From NCBI GenBank assembly GCA_017882445.1, contig JADGPK010000016.1, positions 1-49,092 of the forward strand: a DNA stretch of 49,092 nt. Reading direction: 5' to 3'. Positions 41,892-48,360 of this stretch are shown in pieces. The translations under genes and the position numbers were made by a program. Below the pieces are notes generated by a model. The model saw only the letters and a list, made by a program, of their open reading frames with translations. It was not told the DNA's origin and did not search any database. This DNA is from Solirubrobacteraceae bacterium. Its GTDB lineage: Bacteria > Actinomycetota > Thermoleophilia > Solirubrobacterales > Solirubrobacteraceae. Within the stretch, counting starts at the first letter, position 1. Every line of letters starts with the position of its first letter.

Positions 41892-43034
41892 ATGGCGATG
41901 GTTCGTCTTGCGCGTATCCGGAATCCTCGCTACGCCGTCAGGCGCCTCTCGAAGCTGTTCGTGGCCCCTGGCCTCCTGCTCGCCGGCCTGCTCGCTGCCC
42001 TGGCGCCCGCTGGCGCTAGCGCCGCGATCATCACCATCGGCAGCCCGCTGTCGGTGCCCGCGACCCTGAACACCGCCGAAAACCTCAACTATGAAGGCAC
42101 CTTCACGCCCGTGCCGCCGGCGCCCAATGCGCCGAACGGGATCTTCCACACGTTCCACTACGGCGCCGACACGGCCCTCTGGAACGTGGCGCTGTCAAGC
42201 GTCGCGGCTGGCGTGCCGGTGACCGGGCAGGCGCTGAAGGTCAGCCTCGAGGGCTGCGCCCAACCCGCTGCGGGTGGTCCGGCGCTGCTGACCGAAATCC
42301 ACTTCCAGGACCTCACTCCGACCGCGAACGGCGGCGCCAAGGTCAACCTCAGCTCGCAGCCGTTTGCGATACCCGTCTGCGGCCAGGGGGGGGCGAGCGG
42401 CTCCACCATCACCACCTACGAACCGATCAACCTCTGCGTCAGCCAGGGCGACTACGTGGGGTTCAACGACAATGGAGGGTATGTGCCGAACGTCTATCGC
42501 GCGGGCGTCCCTTACCAGGTGATCGGTTCGGCGGCGGGCTCGACGATGAACTCGTTCATCAGGGGCAACGGCACCGGCAACGGATCCACGATATCCAGCA
42601 CAGACCGCACCGCCAACGACGGCTTCGCGTCCAACAAGAACGAGGAACTGATGCTGCAGGTGACGCTTGGCAGTGGCCCTGACGCCACGCACATCTGCGC
42701 CGGCGGCACGGCGGGCCTGCCTCCGCACCTGCCGCCGATCAGGGTCGGCCCCCAGACAGACGGCGTCAACCACTCGCGAATCGTGGCCGTCGCGGTCTAC
42801 TGCAGGCTCACGCCCGAATGCAACGGCGTGGCCACGCTCGCCGTCGCCGGCGAGCGCGTCAGCGTCGGCAACAGCGCCTTCAGCCTACGTGGCAACAAGA
42901 CGTCCCATCTGCCGATGCGCGTGTCGCCAAAGCTGATGGCACTGATCCGCAAGCAACACGGTGTGCACACGACGCTGACCGCGGTGGTGCACGGCGAGAC
43001 CGTCACCCAGACGATCAGCGTGAAGATCCTCTAG
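41892..43034 (+). CDS. secreted hypothetical protein
   Basis: This 380-residue protein has an N-terminal signal peptide: a basic start, a hydrophobic core FVAPGLLLAGLLAALA and a cleavage-like ASA near residue 45. The mature part is rich in Gly, Thr and Asn, with NGIFHTFHYGADTALWNVAL, VSQGDYVGFNDNGGYVPN and four or more Cys residues, consistent with an exported beta-rich protein. The C-terminal 100 residues have CRLTPECNGVATLAVAGERV and VHGETVTQTISVKIL, similar to repeated structural domains in actinobacterial exported proteins. No enzyme motif is seen. Its stop overlaps the stop of the convergent phosphopantetheinyl transferase gene. Confidence 0.75.
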   Translation: MAMVRLARIRNPRYAVRRLSKLFVAPGLLLAGLLAALAPAGASAAIITIGSPLSVPATLNTAENLNYEGTFTPVPPAPNAPNGIFHTFHYGADTALWNVALSSVAAGVPVTGQALKVSLEGCAQPAAGGPALLTEIHFQDLTPTANGGAKVNLSSQPFAIPVCGQGGASGSTITTYEPINLCVSQGDYVGFNDNGGYVPNVYRAGVPYQVIGSAAGSTMNSFIRGNGTGNGSTISSTDRTANDGFASNKNEELMLQVTLGSGPDATHICAGGTAGLPPHLPPIRVGPQTDGVNHSRIVAVAVYCRLTPECNGVATLAVAGERVSVGNSAFSLRGNKTSHLPMRVSPKLMALIRKQHGVHTTLTAVVHGETVTQTISVKIL

Positions 43035-43777
43035 GCACGGCCGGCACGGCCGGCACGGCCGGCACGGGTCGGCCCAGGCGGCCAATCCCAGCAGCACAGG
43101 GTCGCGGGCGCGACGTCGGTCGCCACGGCCCCAGCGGCGCCGGCTCCCAGCTCGAGCTGCGCGATCCATGGTCTGTGCGAGCCGATGGGCGCCGCTCCGC
43201 CACCGATGCCGGTGCCGCGGCACTTCAGCTCGGCCTCGTGGCGAACCCACGCTTGCAGGAACTCGCGCTTGCGTATCACCGGATCGAGGGCCGCCAGGCG
43301 CGTCGCCTCGACAGGGCCGAAGGCGCGCGCGGCGACCGCGAGCGCGTCGATCGGTCGGTGAGCGCGCTCGACATCGACACCGACGGCGCCGCCGTCGGTG
43401 ACCGCATAGAGGGCGAGCTCGCCTGAATGCGACAGGTTGAACGACACCCGCGGCGTGACCTCGGCCGCGCCGCTCGCCGCGTCGGCCGGGTCGAGCGAAG
43501 GCTTGCCGTGCGCGCCCGTCGTGAAGCGGAGCCCGCTCGGGTCGCTCCCCACATAGCGCGCGAGCAGGCTCCTGAGGACCCCGCGAGAGCGCGTCCAGAG
43601 GTGGCGGTCGCGCGCACTCGCCATCCGCTGTGCGCGGCGGCGCTCCTCGGTGCAGAGCAGGTCACCCACCTCGTCGTCGACCGCTGTCAGGTCGGCTCGC
43701 CACACGTGGACGGAGTGCTCGGGCGGCGGCGGGCGATCGGGCCCGGGCGTCCACGCCTCTGCTGTGGTCGAGGGCAT
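43031..43777 (-). CDS. 4'-phosphopantetheinyl transferase (Sfp type)
   Basis: This 248-residue enzyme would attach phosphopantetheine from CoA to carrier proteins. Motifs: HLWTRSRGVLRSLLARYVG, RFTTGAHGKPSLD, VSFNLSHSGELALYAVTDGG, VGVDVERAHRP (metal-binding DxE) and EFLQAWVRHEAELKCRGTG. In the last one the usual Lys of W(S/T)xKE(A/S) is replaced by His. The ATG at 43777 is chosen because the family part starts soon after; the frame stays open to 43912 through a nucleotidyltransferase remnant. The C terminus runs into a 9-base DNA repeat that adds AGRAGRAGRA. No carrier protein or synthase gene is in the window. Confidence 0.85.
   Translation of the reverse strand: MPSTTAEAWTPGPDRPPPPEHSVHVWRADLTAVDDEVGDLLCTEERRRAQRMASARDRHLWTRSRGVLRSLLARYVGSDPSGLRFTTGAHGKPSLDPADAASGAAEVTPRVSFNLSHSGELALYAVTDGGAVGVDVERAHRPIDALAVAARAFGPVEATRLAALDPVIRKREFLQAWVRHEAELKCRGTGIGGGAAPIGSHRPWIAQLELGAGAAGAVATDVAPATLCCWDWPPGPTRAGRAGRAGRA
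43034..43069. repeat. 9-base tandem repeat GGCACGGCC
   Basis: Three exact copies (43034-43042, 43043-43051, 43052-43060) and one partial copy lie just past the forward gene's stop and within the end of the reverse gene, where they encode repeated Gly-Arg-Ala. The GGCCGG steps are self-complementary and could help end transcription between the convergent genes. Confidence 0.8.
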
Positions 43778-43808
43778 GGGTGGCAGCTTCAAGGCGGCGG
43801 GCTGCGTT

Positions 43809-43964
43809 TCAGTCAAAGAGCGTCGCCGAGCCGCTTCCAGGAACTCGCTCGAGTGCCCGCTGGGCGCCGTAAGCGATGACCGCAAAGCCGCCAATGACGA
43901 CGTAGCGGACACCTGCCTCGTGCAGTCGAGCGAAAAGCTCCGCTGCGTCGAACCCCGACGTCAT
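43809..43964 (-). pseudogene. truncated AbiEii/MNT-like nucleotidyltransferase
   Basis: A 51-residue ORF starting MTSGFDAAELFARLHEAGVR then YVVIGGFAVIAYGAQRALER. It matches the start of the nucleotidyltransferase at 14936 (FDARELFAALAHRDVEYVTI, GGIAIQAYGGQR) but breaks off just before the T-x-DxD part of the active site, so it cannot be functional. It overlaps the small ORF upstream by 4 bases (ATGA), the same arrangement as at the first locus. The phosphopantetheinyl transferase gene begins right after the break. Confidence 0.65.
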
Positions 43965-44155
43965 GAATGGTGGAGCTTCGCAAACGCGGCGGCGAAGCGC
44001 TGAGCGAACGCGGAGAGCGCGACTCCCTCCTTGAGGTTCTCGCCCAGTGGCTTGGCGGCGTCCCGGCGCAATCTCGCCCGCGTCGCCGCTTCGTTGCGGC
44101 GCTTATCGAGCTCAAACCACTCAGGCGTGCCCTTGGCGGGCTCCCTCGGCGTCAC
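43961..44155 (-). CDS. small partner protein of the nucleotidyltransferase module (second copy)
   Basis: A 64-residue basic, helical-looking protein: VTPREPAKGTPEWFELDKRR at the start, then AKPLGENLKEGVALSAFAQR and FAAAFAKLHHS at the end. GTG at 44155 is preferred over an ATG two codons upstream because TAAAAT then lies exactly 8 bases away. It overlaps the nucleotidyltransferase remnant by 4 bases. Its length, start, overlap and C-terminal pattern parallel the protein at 14933-15142. Function is unknown; a toxin-antitoxin-like partner role is inference. Confidence 0.6.
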   Translation of the reverse strand: MTPREPAKGTPEWFELDKRRNEAATRARLRRDAAKPLGENLKEGVALSAFAQRFAAAFAKLHHS

Positions 44156-44163
44156 AATCATTG

Positions 44164-44169
44164 ATTTTA
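44164..44169 (-). promoter_or_regulatory. -10 box TAAAAT for the second small-protein module
   Basis: TAAAAT on the minus strand ends 8 bases before the GTG at 44155. It is the most AT-rich box of this type in the window. Confidence 0.55.
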
Positions 44170-44330
44170 CACCGTGCGTTATGGATCTCCTCGGGCAGCC
44201 AGCGCGAGTGCTTGGCGTCCTGGTGTGCCGTAGGCGCGACGCTGGCCACGTCCGGTATCAAATAGTGGCCTCCCGTCGCAAGTCTTTGGAGAGTTCGTCG
44301 AAGCCAACGCCCGTGTCGGTCGCCGACGGT

Positions 44331-44336
44331 TACTCT
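44331..44336 (+). promoter_or_regulatory. -10 box TACTCT for leaderless rfbC
   Basis: TACTCT lies 9 bases before the ATG at 44346; the sequence between and just after it nearly repeats 41381-41406. The rest of 44170-44330 shows no recognised gene. Confidence 0.5.
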
Positions 44337-44345
44337 CTTGCGCGT

Positions 44346-44936
44346 ATGCGCGTCCTGCCGACCCGTCTCGCCGGTCTCGTGGCGATCGAGCCCGACTCCT
44401 ACGCCGACGAGCGGGGCTTCTTCCTGGAGACCTATCGACGAGCATGGCATGAGGAGATCGGGATCCCGGCGGAGCAGTCCTTCGTGCAGGACAACCACTC
44501 GCGCTCGACGCGCGGGGTGGTCAGGGGCCTTCACTTCCAGGTCGGCAGCGGCGTTGCCAAGCTCGTGCGCTGCGCGCGCGGGCGCATCCTCGACGTCGGC
44601 GTGGACCTGCGGCGGGGCTCGCCGACCTACGGGCGGTGGGAGGCGGTGGAGCTCGACGAGCAGAGCATGCGCGAGCTGTATGTCCCGGTCGGGTTCGCCC
44701 ACGGCTTCTGCGTGCTGAGCGACGTCGCGGACGTGCTCTACAAGCAGACCGCCTACTACGACACGGAGGTCGAACGGGGGATCGCCTGGGATGACCCGGA
44801 CATCGGCGTCGAGTGGTCGCTGCCGGTCGAGGAGCTGACCGTCTCCGACCGTGATGCGCAGGCACCGCGGCTGAGCGAGATCGCCGAGGAGCTGCCGTTG
44901 GAGTGGCATCCTCAGGGGCGATGCACCGCCGTCTGA
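44346..44936 (+). CDS. rfbC: dTDP-4-dehydrorhamnose 3,5-epimerase (second RmlC homologue)
   Basis: This 196-residue cupin epimerase has SYADERGFFLETYRRAWHEE, RGVVRGLHFQ (catalytic His near 63), PVGFAHGFCVLSDVADVLYK then QTAYYDTE with the usual tyrosines, and AWDDPDIGVEWSLP. It fits dTDP-L-rhamnose synthesis better than the 3602 homologue, but the other rml genes (rmlA, B, D) are not in the window. The ATG at 44346 is chosen for its family-like start and TACTCT box. Its 3' end overlaps ctaA by 16 bases, putting a sugar gene and a respiratory gene on one transcript. Confidence 0.92.
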   Translation: MRVLPTRLAGLVAIEPDSYADERGFFLETYRRAWHEEIGIPAEQSFVQDNHSRSTRGVVRGLHFQVGSGVAKLVRCARGRILDVGVDLRRGSPTYGRWEAVELDEQSMRELYVPVGFAHGFCVLSDVADVLYKQTAYYDTEVERGIAWDDPDIGVEWSLPVEELTVSDRDAQAPRLSEIAEELPLEWHPQGRCTAV

Positions 44937-45982
44937 AGCGCCTGCGCACGCGCACCAACGGCTACACGGTGACGCCGGCCCAGTATGTCTGGATCGCCTA
45001 CGCGGCATTGACGGCCCTGACCCTGATCGTGCTGAGCGGTGCGGCGGTGCGCCTGACGGGCTCGGGGCTCGGCTGTCCGACCTGGCCAAAGTGCTACGGC
45101 AACGTCTACCCGCCGCTGAACACGCACGCGGTGATCGAGTTCTCCAACCGGCTGATGAGCGTCCCTGTGGTGCTGGCGGCCGGTGTGGCCTGGGTTGGGG
45201 CGCTCAGGCGCCGCCCCTATCGCCGCGAGCTCACGTGGTTGGGGGCGCTGCTCCCGCTCGGCGTCATCGCCCAGGCGATCCTCGGCGGCTTCACGGTCAA
45301 AGGAGCCCTGGACTACGGCTGGGTGATGGGCCACTTCGCGCTCTCGATGCTGATCCTGCTGGCTGCTGTGCTGCTCGTGTGGCGGACGAGGCAGGCGTCG
45401 GGAGAGCCCTCCCCGGGCGTCGCGTCGGCATCCGAGGACGGGCCGGCGTCGCTCGCCCCGAGCGCCGGCGCGGTGGATCGCACCGTCGTTCTCGCGCTGC
45501 GCGGGCTCGCGGCGTTCGGGGCGTTGACGATCTTCGCGGGGACCGCCGCCACGGCTGCAGGGCCTCACGCCGGCGGCTCGCCGGGCCAGAGGATCAACCG
45601 GCTGAGCTTCGACGGGCGAGGCACGATGGACTTCGTCATCCATCGCCACGCGGAGATCGCCCTGCTGTTCAGCCTGGCGGCGGTCGCCGTGTGGTGGATG
45701 GCGCGACGCCGCGCGGTCGGGGCGGTGGTGCAGCGCCCGCTGACGGTCCTGTGCGTGTTGCTCGCGCTGCAGGGGTTCGTGGGGCTGGATCAGTACGAGA
45801 CGCACCTCCCCACCGAGCTGGTCTGGGTCCACGTGGGCCTGGCGTGCGGCGCGTGGCTGGCCGTCCTGTGGGCGGCATGCGCGGCCGGCCCACTGGCGTC
45901 ACGCAGCGCCCACAGCGCAGTCGATCGGCCCGTCGAGGGGTCGTTGAGGGGGGTCGCTCCGCTCGAGTTCCCCGGAAATTAG
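44921..45982 (+). CDS. ctaA: heme A synthase (CtaA/COX15)
   Basis: This 353-residue membrane protein has eight hydrophobic segments. The first loop has the Cys pair GLGCPTWPKCYGNVYPP followed by NTHAVIEFSNRLMS, the ExxxxR/His-type signature of CtaA. Further heme-ligating His residues appear in WVMGHFALSML, FVIHRHAEIALLF and LVWVHVGLACGAWLAVLW. It oxidises heme O to heme A for aa3-type cytochrome oxidase. The ATG at 44921 follows CAGGGGCG and lies within the end of rfbC. The C-terminal 30 residues are a polar tail. No ctaB or oxidase gene is in the window. Confidence 0.93.
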   Translation: MHRRLKRLRTRTNGYTVTPAQYVWIAYAALTALTLIVLSGAAVRLTGSGLGCPTWPKCYGNVYPPLNTHAVIEFSNRLMSVPVVLAAGVAWVGALRRRPYRRELTWLGALLPLGVIAQAILGGFTVKGALDYGWVMGHFALSMLILLAAVLLVWRTRQASGEPSPGVASASEDGPASLAPSAGAVDRTVVLALRGLAAFGALTIFAGTAATAAGPHAGGSPGQRINRLSFDGRGTMDFVIHRHAEIALLFSLAAVAVWWMARRRAVGAVVQRPLTVLCVLLALQGFVGLDQYETHLPTELVWVHVGLACGAWLAVLWAACAAGPLASRSAHSAVDRPVEGSLRGVAPLEFPGN

Positions 45983-46038
45983 GGCGCTTTCTGCGCCCCA
46001 GAACGCCGATCGCGTGTTTCGCCGTCCTCACGAGCGGT

Positions 46039-46044
46039 TAGCCT
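46039..46044 (+). promoter_or_regulatory. -10 box TAGCCT for HU, with a leader
   Basis: TAGCCT lies 33 bases before the HU ATG, leaving a leader of about 25 bases that contains the AAGGGAG ribosome binding site at 46067-46073. This contrasts with the leaderless genes. Confidence 0.5.
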
Positions 46045-46077
46045 GCTCACAGCAACGACACTCGAGAAGGGAGTGGC

Positions 46078-46353
46078 ATGACAAAGAACGAGCTAGCCGA
46101 GAAGGTCGCCGGGCGTACTGGACTGGCCGCCAGCCAGGCGCGGCAGGTGGTTGAGGCGGCGATCGAGGTGGTCTCAGATGAGCTGGCCGCCGGGGGTGAG
46201 GTCGCACTTGCGGGCTTCGGAAAGTTCAGCGTCAGCCACCGGGCTGCTCGCGAGGGACGCAACCCCTCGACAGGCGCGACGATCCAGATCGCGGCCTCCA
46301 AGGCCGCGAAATTCTCGGCGGCGAGCGCTCTGAAGAAGCGGCTGAACCCCTGA
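46078..46353 (+). CDS. hup: HU-family DNA-binding protein
   Basis: A 91-residue HU: MTKNELAEKVAGRTGLAASQ, GFGKFSVSHRAAREGRNPST and IQIAASKAAKFSAASALKKR. Two N-terminal helices, the GFGxF turn and the RxGRNPxTG DNA-binding arm tip are all present, and length is normal for bacterial HU without the basic tail found in mycobacteria. It bends and compacts DNA as a dimer. A clear ribosome binding site precedes it and a strong hairpin follows, so it is probably monocistronic and well expressed. Confidence 0.97.
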   Translation: MTKNELAEKVAGRTGLAASQARQVVEAAIEVVSDELAAGGEVALAGFGKFSVSHRAAREGRNPSTGATIQIAASKAAKFSAASALKKRLNP

Positions 46354-46374
46354 GAGGCCTCGCACGAGCAAGGT

Positions 46375-46401
46375 GTCACCGGCCCGATCGGGGCCGGTGA
46401 C
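46375..46401 (+). terminator. strong GC-rich hairpin after HU
   Basis: GTCACCGGCCC, a five-base loop GATCG and GGGCCGGTGAC form an 11-base-pair perfect stem 22 bases after the HU stop. No T-run follows, as is common in high-GC actinobacteria. Confidence 0.8.
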
Positions 46402-46513
46402 GTCTCTGCTTGGGCAAGAAGTACGGCGATCCTTACGACTCGGTAACACGTCGTTAAGGAGCACGGGGGAGGCTTCGTCTCGAACCCCCCGATTGAAAGC
46501 CGGGTGTTGCCTG

Positions 46514-46693
46514 ATGACACGAAAAGATGCCGGGCGCGGCGGAGCGCCGGAGAAGCGCTACCGGTCGCTCGCGAACTTCTATACCGCGGACCCCCGCCGC
46601 ATCCACTCGCGCGAGCTCGACGTGGGCCTGTGGTGGCGCGAGGACGCTGCGGGGCCCCTGCACCGCGCTCAGGCGCCGCGCGCGCCCGGGTAG
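46514..46693 (+). CDS. small hypothetical protein, possibly truncated
   Basis: A 59-residue ORF: RYRSLANFYTADPRRIHSRE then LDVGLWWREDAAGPLHRA looks like the first part of a conserved actinobacterial protein that usually continues after this Trp-Trp segment. The last residues (QAPRAPG) run into the convergent GFA gene, which it overlaps by 25 bases, so the 3' end may have been lost. The ATG at 46514 is chosen because recognisable sequence starts right after. No function is known to me. Confidence 0.5.
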   Translation: MTRKDAGRGGAPEKRYRSLANFYTADPRRIHSRELDVGLWWREDAAGPLHRAQAPRAPG

Positions 46694-47124
46694 CGCGGGA
46701 GATCGTCTCCGGGTATCGGCTCCCAGCACACGGCCGAGTCGACGAACTGTCGGTACTGCGGTCGGATGGCGGGATCGCGGTCGAGCGCTCCCAGTCGCAC
46801 GGCGACCTCCAGATCGGAGAACGGGTCGCCGCTGAACAGGGCCGATCCGCAACTCGAGCAGAACAGCTTGGGGACCCCGGTGGGGGGCTTGAAGGCGCGC
46901 AGCCGCTCGGAGCCCTGCAGCAGACGGAAACCCGGCTTGGGCACGCGCCCGTTGGCTGAAGACCCGGTGCCAGTCCGCCGCTGGCAGCGCGTGCAGTGGC
47001 AGTAGCCGGCCGAAAGGAAAGGGGCGGTGATCTCGAATCGCACGGCTCCGCAGAGACAGCCTCCTCCGAGCGGCGCGCTCGGTGAGGGCGGGTCTGGGAG
47101 GTTCGGGTCCGGTGGGTTGCCCAT
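46669..47124 (-). CDS. GFA-domain (glutathione-dependent formaldehyde-activating-like) protein
   Basis: This 151-residue protein has the cysteine pattern of the GFA fold: GGGCLCGAVRFEI, AGYCHCTRCQRRTGTGSS and KLFCSSCGSALFSGD, ligands for structural zinc and a second metal site. Most GFA proteins have unknown substrates; the name comes from Gfa of Paracoccus. The start has a Pro-rich tail. The ATG at 47124 is preferred over upstream ATGs because TAGGAT lies 8 bases before it. It is convergent with the short ORF at 46514. Confidence 0.85.
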   Translation of the reverse strand: MGNPPDPNLPDPPSPSAPLGGGCLCGAVRFEITAPFLSAGYCHCTRCQRRTGTGSSANGRVPKPGFRLLQGSERLRAFKPPTGVPKLFCSSCGSALFSGDPFSDLEVAVRLGALDRDPAIRPQYRQFVDSAVCWEPIPGDDLPRYPGARGA

Positions 47125-47132
47125 CGACGTGC

Positions 47133-47138
47133 ATCCTA
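47133..47138 (-). promoter_or_regulatory. -10 box TAGGAT for leaderless GFA gene
   Basis: TAGGAT on the minus strand ends 8 bases before the ATG at 47124. Confidence 0.5.
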
Positions 47139-47170
47139 GGCCCGCAGCGGACATTCGTCCGATCAGCGGT

Positions 47171-47365
47171 GTGGAAGGCTCTGATACGAACGGCTCCCCC
47201 GTGCAGACGTCCACCCTCGCGCCCTCAGACGGCTCCAGTCAGCCCTCGCCCGGAGTCTCGGACTCCACCGGGTCGACCGACAAAGAAGCTGAAGCCGTCC
47301 AGACCCCCTCGAGCGGGGACAGCTCGACCGGCACCGCCAGTCCTGCGCTCAGCCCCGACAGGTGA
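47171..47365 (+). CDS. possible Ser/Thr-rich low-complexity small protein
   Basis: From a GTG at 47171 the frame encodes about 64 residues rich in Ser, Thr, Pro, Gly and Asp (SDTNGSPVQTSTLAPSDGSS, TDKEAEAVQTPSSGDSSTGT). No domain, signal peptide or membrane segment is seen. It is divergent from the GFA gene and runs toward the 3' end of the next reverse gene. A disordered protein is possible, but such frames also arise by chance in GC-rich DNA, so the call is weak. Confidence 0.3.
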   Translation: MEGSDTNGSPVQTSTLAPSDGSSQPSPGVSDSTGSTDKEAEAVQTPSSGDSSTGTASPALSPDR

Positions 47366-47400
47366 GCGCCGTCGCGGAAACTGCGCGCGCTCTCGCGGGC

Positions 47401-48171
47401 TCAGCCCCTGTTGTATTCGACCGTTTGCGTAGGTTCGGCCGGCGGATGGCCAAGGGCCGGTGGGATCTTGCCGCTCGCTTCGAGCGCTCTCAGTTCGCCG
47501 GCGCTCGCCACACAATGTTCTGTCGCGACGTCGGTCGGCACGCGTGCGCTCACGGCGACCGGTCCAGTCGCAGCCTCCCACTCGATTTGACTCGGTAGGG
47601 GATCGCTCCTGCGGAACTGCTCCAGGTAGGCATTGCCTTCTACGGCAAGCGGCCGCTTCGTACCGTCAGCGAGGACGACAACGGGGTTGGACGCGCCATC
47701 GGGGATGACGCCGGCAATCTCGATCGTATTGCCGTTGGGCAGGGTGGGAGAGCAGTCGACGCTCGCCGTCGCCCCGCTGCTCAGAACCGCAGAGGTCGAA
47801 AAGCAACTGGCCTCACTGAGGTTGCCGTCCACGAGACAAACACCAGTTGCCGACGGCACCAGGTAGACATCGGTACCCGTGTGCGTCACAAGCGCTCTCC
47901 GGGCGAGGGCCGGGTCGAAGCTCACGTGAAGCGCTTCCAACGCGTGGCTTAGCCGCGCGGGCAGGACGTCGTTGCTCGTGGCTGATCTTCTCAGCACCGC
48001 GAGAGCCCGCGTGAGCTGCTGGGCGAACGCAGCCTGCCCAGAGGGCGCCGTTGGCGCTCTCCCGCTAACCGCCCCTGAGCTTGCGAGTGGATTGAGCGCA
48101 ACCAGGGTCGGCACTGCCGCTGCCACGGCCAGCACTACGACGCCGAGCGAGATCCTGCGTCGACGGAGCAT
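47401..48171 (-). CDS. membrane-anchored or secreted hypothetical protein
   Basis: This 256-residue protein starts MLRRRRISLGVVVLAVAAAV, a basic start and one hydrophobic segment that could be a signal peptide or anchor. The outside part has helices around residues 45-90 (AFAQQLTRALAVLRRS), then a beta-like portion with GTDVYLVPSATGVCLVDGNL, GNTIEIAGVIPDGASNPVVV and paired Cys residues. No enzyme motif is apparent. It follows the partial aminotransferase gene on the same strand after 189 bases. Similar short anchored proteins in actinobacteria have no assigned function. Confidence 0.7.
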   Translation of the reverse strand: MLRRRRISLGVVVLAVAAAVPTLVALNPLASSGAVSGRAPTAPSGQAAFAQQLTRALAVLRRSATSNDVLPARLSHALEALHVSFDPALARRALVTHTGTDVYLVPSATGVCLVDGNLSEASCFSTSAVLSSGATASVDCSPTLPNGNTIEIAGVIPDGASNPVVVLADGTKRPLAVEGNAYLEQFRRSDPLPSQIEWEAATGPVAVSARVPTDVATEHCVASAGELRALEASGKIPPALGHPPAEPTQTVEYNRG

Positions 48172-48360
48172 TACGGCGTTTCTAGCATGCCTTTGGGCGG
48201 CGGGGGATGTCCATTGCGAGCCTGTCCGGTGCCTGGTTGTCGAGTCCGATGAGCAGCATCGGCCCGCAAGCAGGGATTTTAGAGACTCGTATACAGCAGA
48301 TGAGTGGAAGCAAAGTGTTTCTTACTAGCGTGCCCCAGCCTTGGACGGGATCGTGTGGGA
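48172..48360. other. intergenic stretch, nothing recognised
   Basis: About 190 bases between two reverse genes. It is less GC-rich than its surroundings (for example GTTTCTTACTAGCG near 48317). A forward frame from 48207 exists but does not look coding. The promoter of the 48171 gene presumably lies at its left edge (CTAGAA near 48182). Confidence 0.35.

Noticed and set aside
43778-43912. N-terminal extension of the phosphopantetheinyl transferase
   Set aside because: The codons lie over the nucleotidyltransferase remnant and do not resemble the family.
44170-44330. Possible reverse coding remnant upstream of the second module
   Set aside because: A frame reading GFDELSKDLRREATI stops at once and no longer match or start could be recognised.
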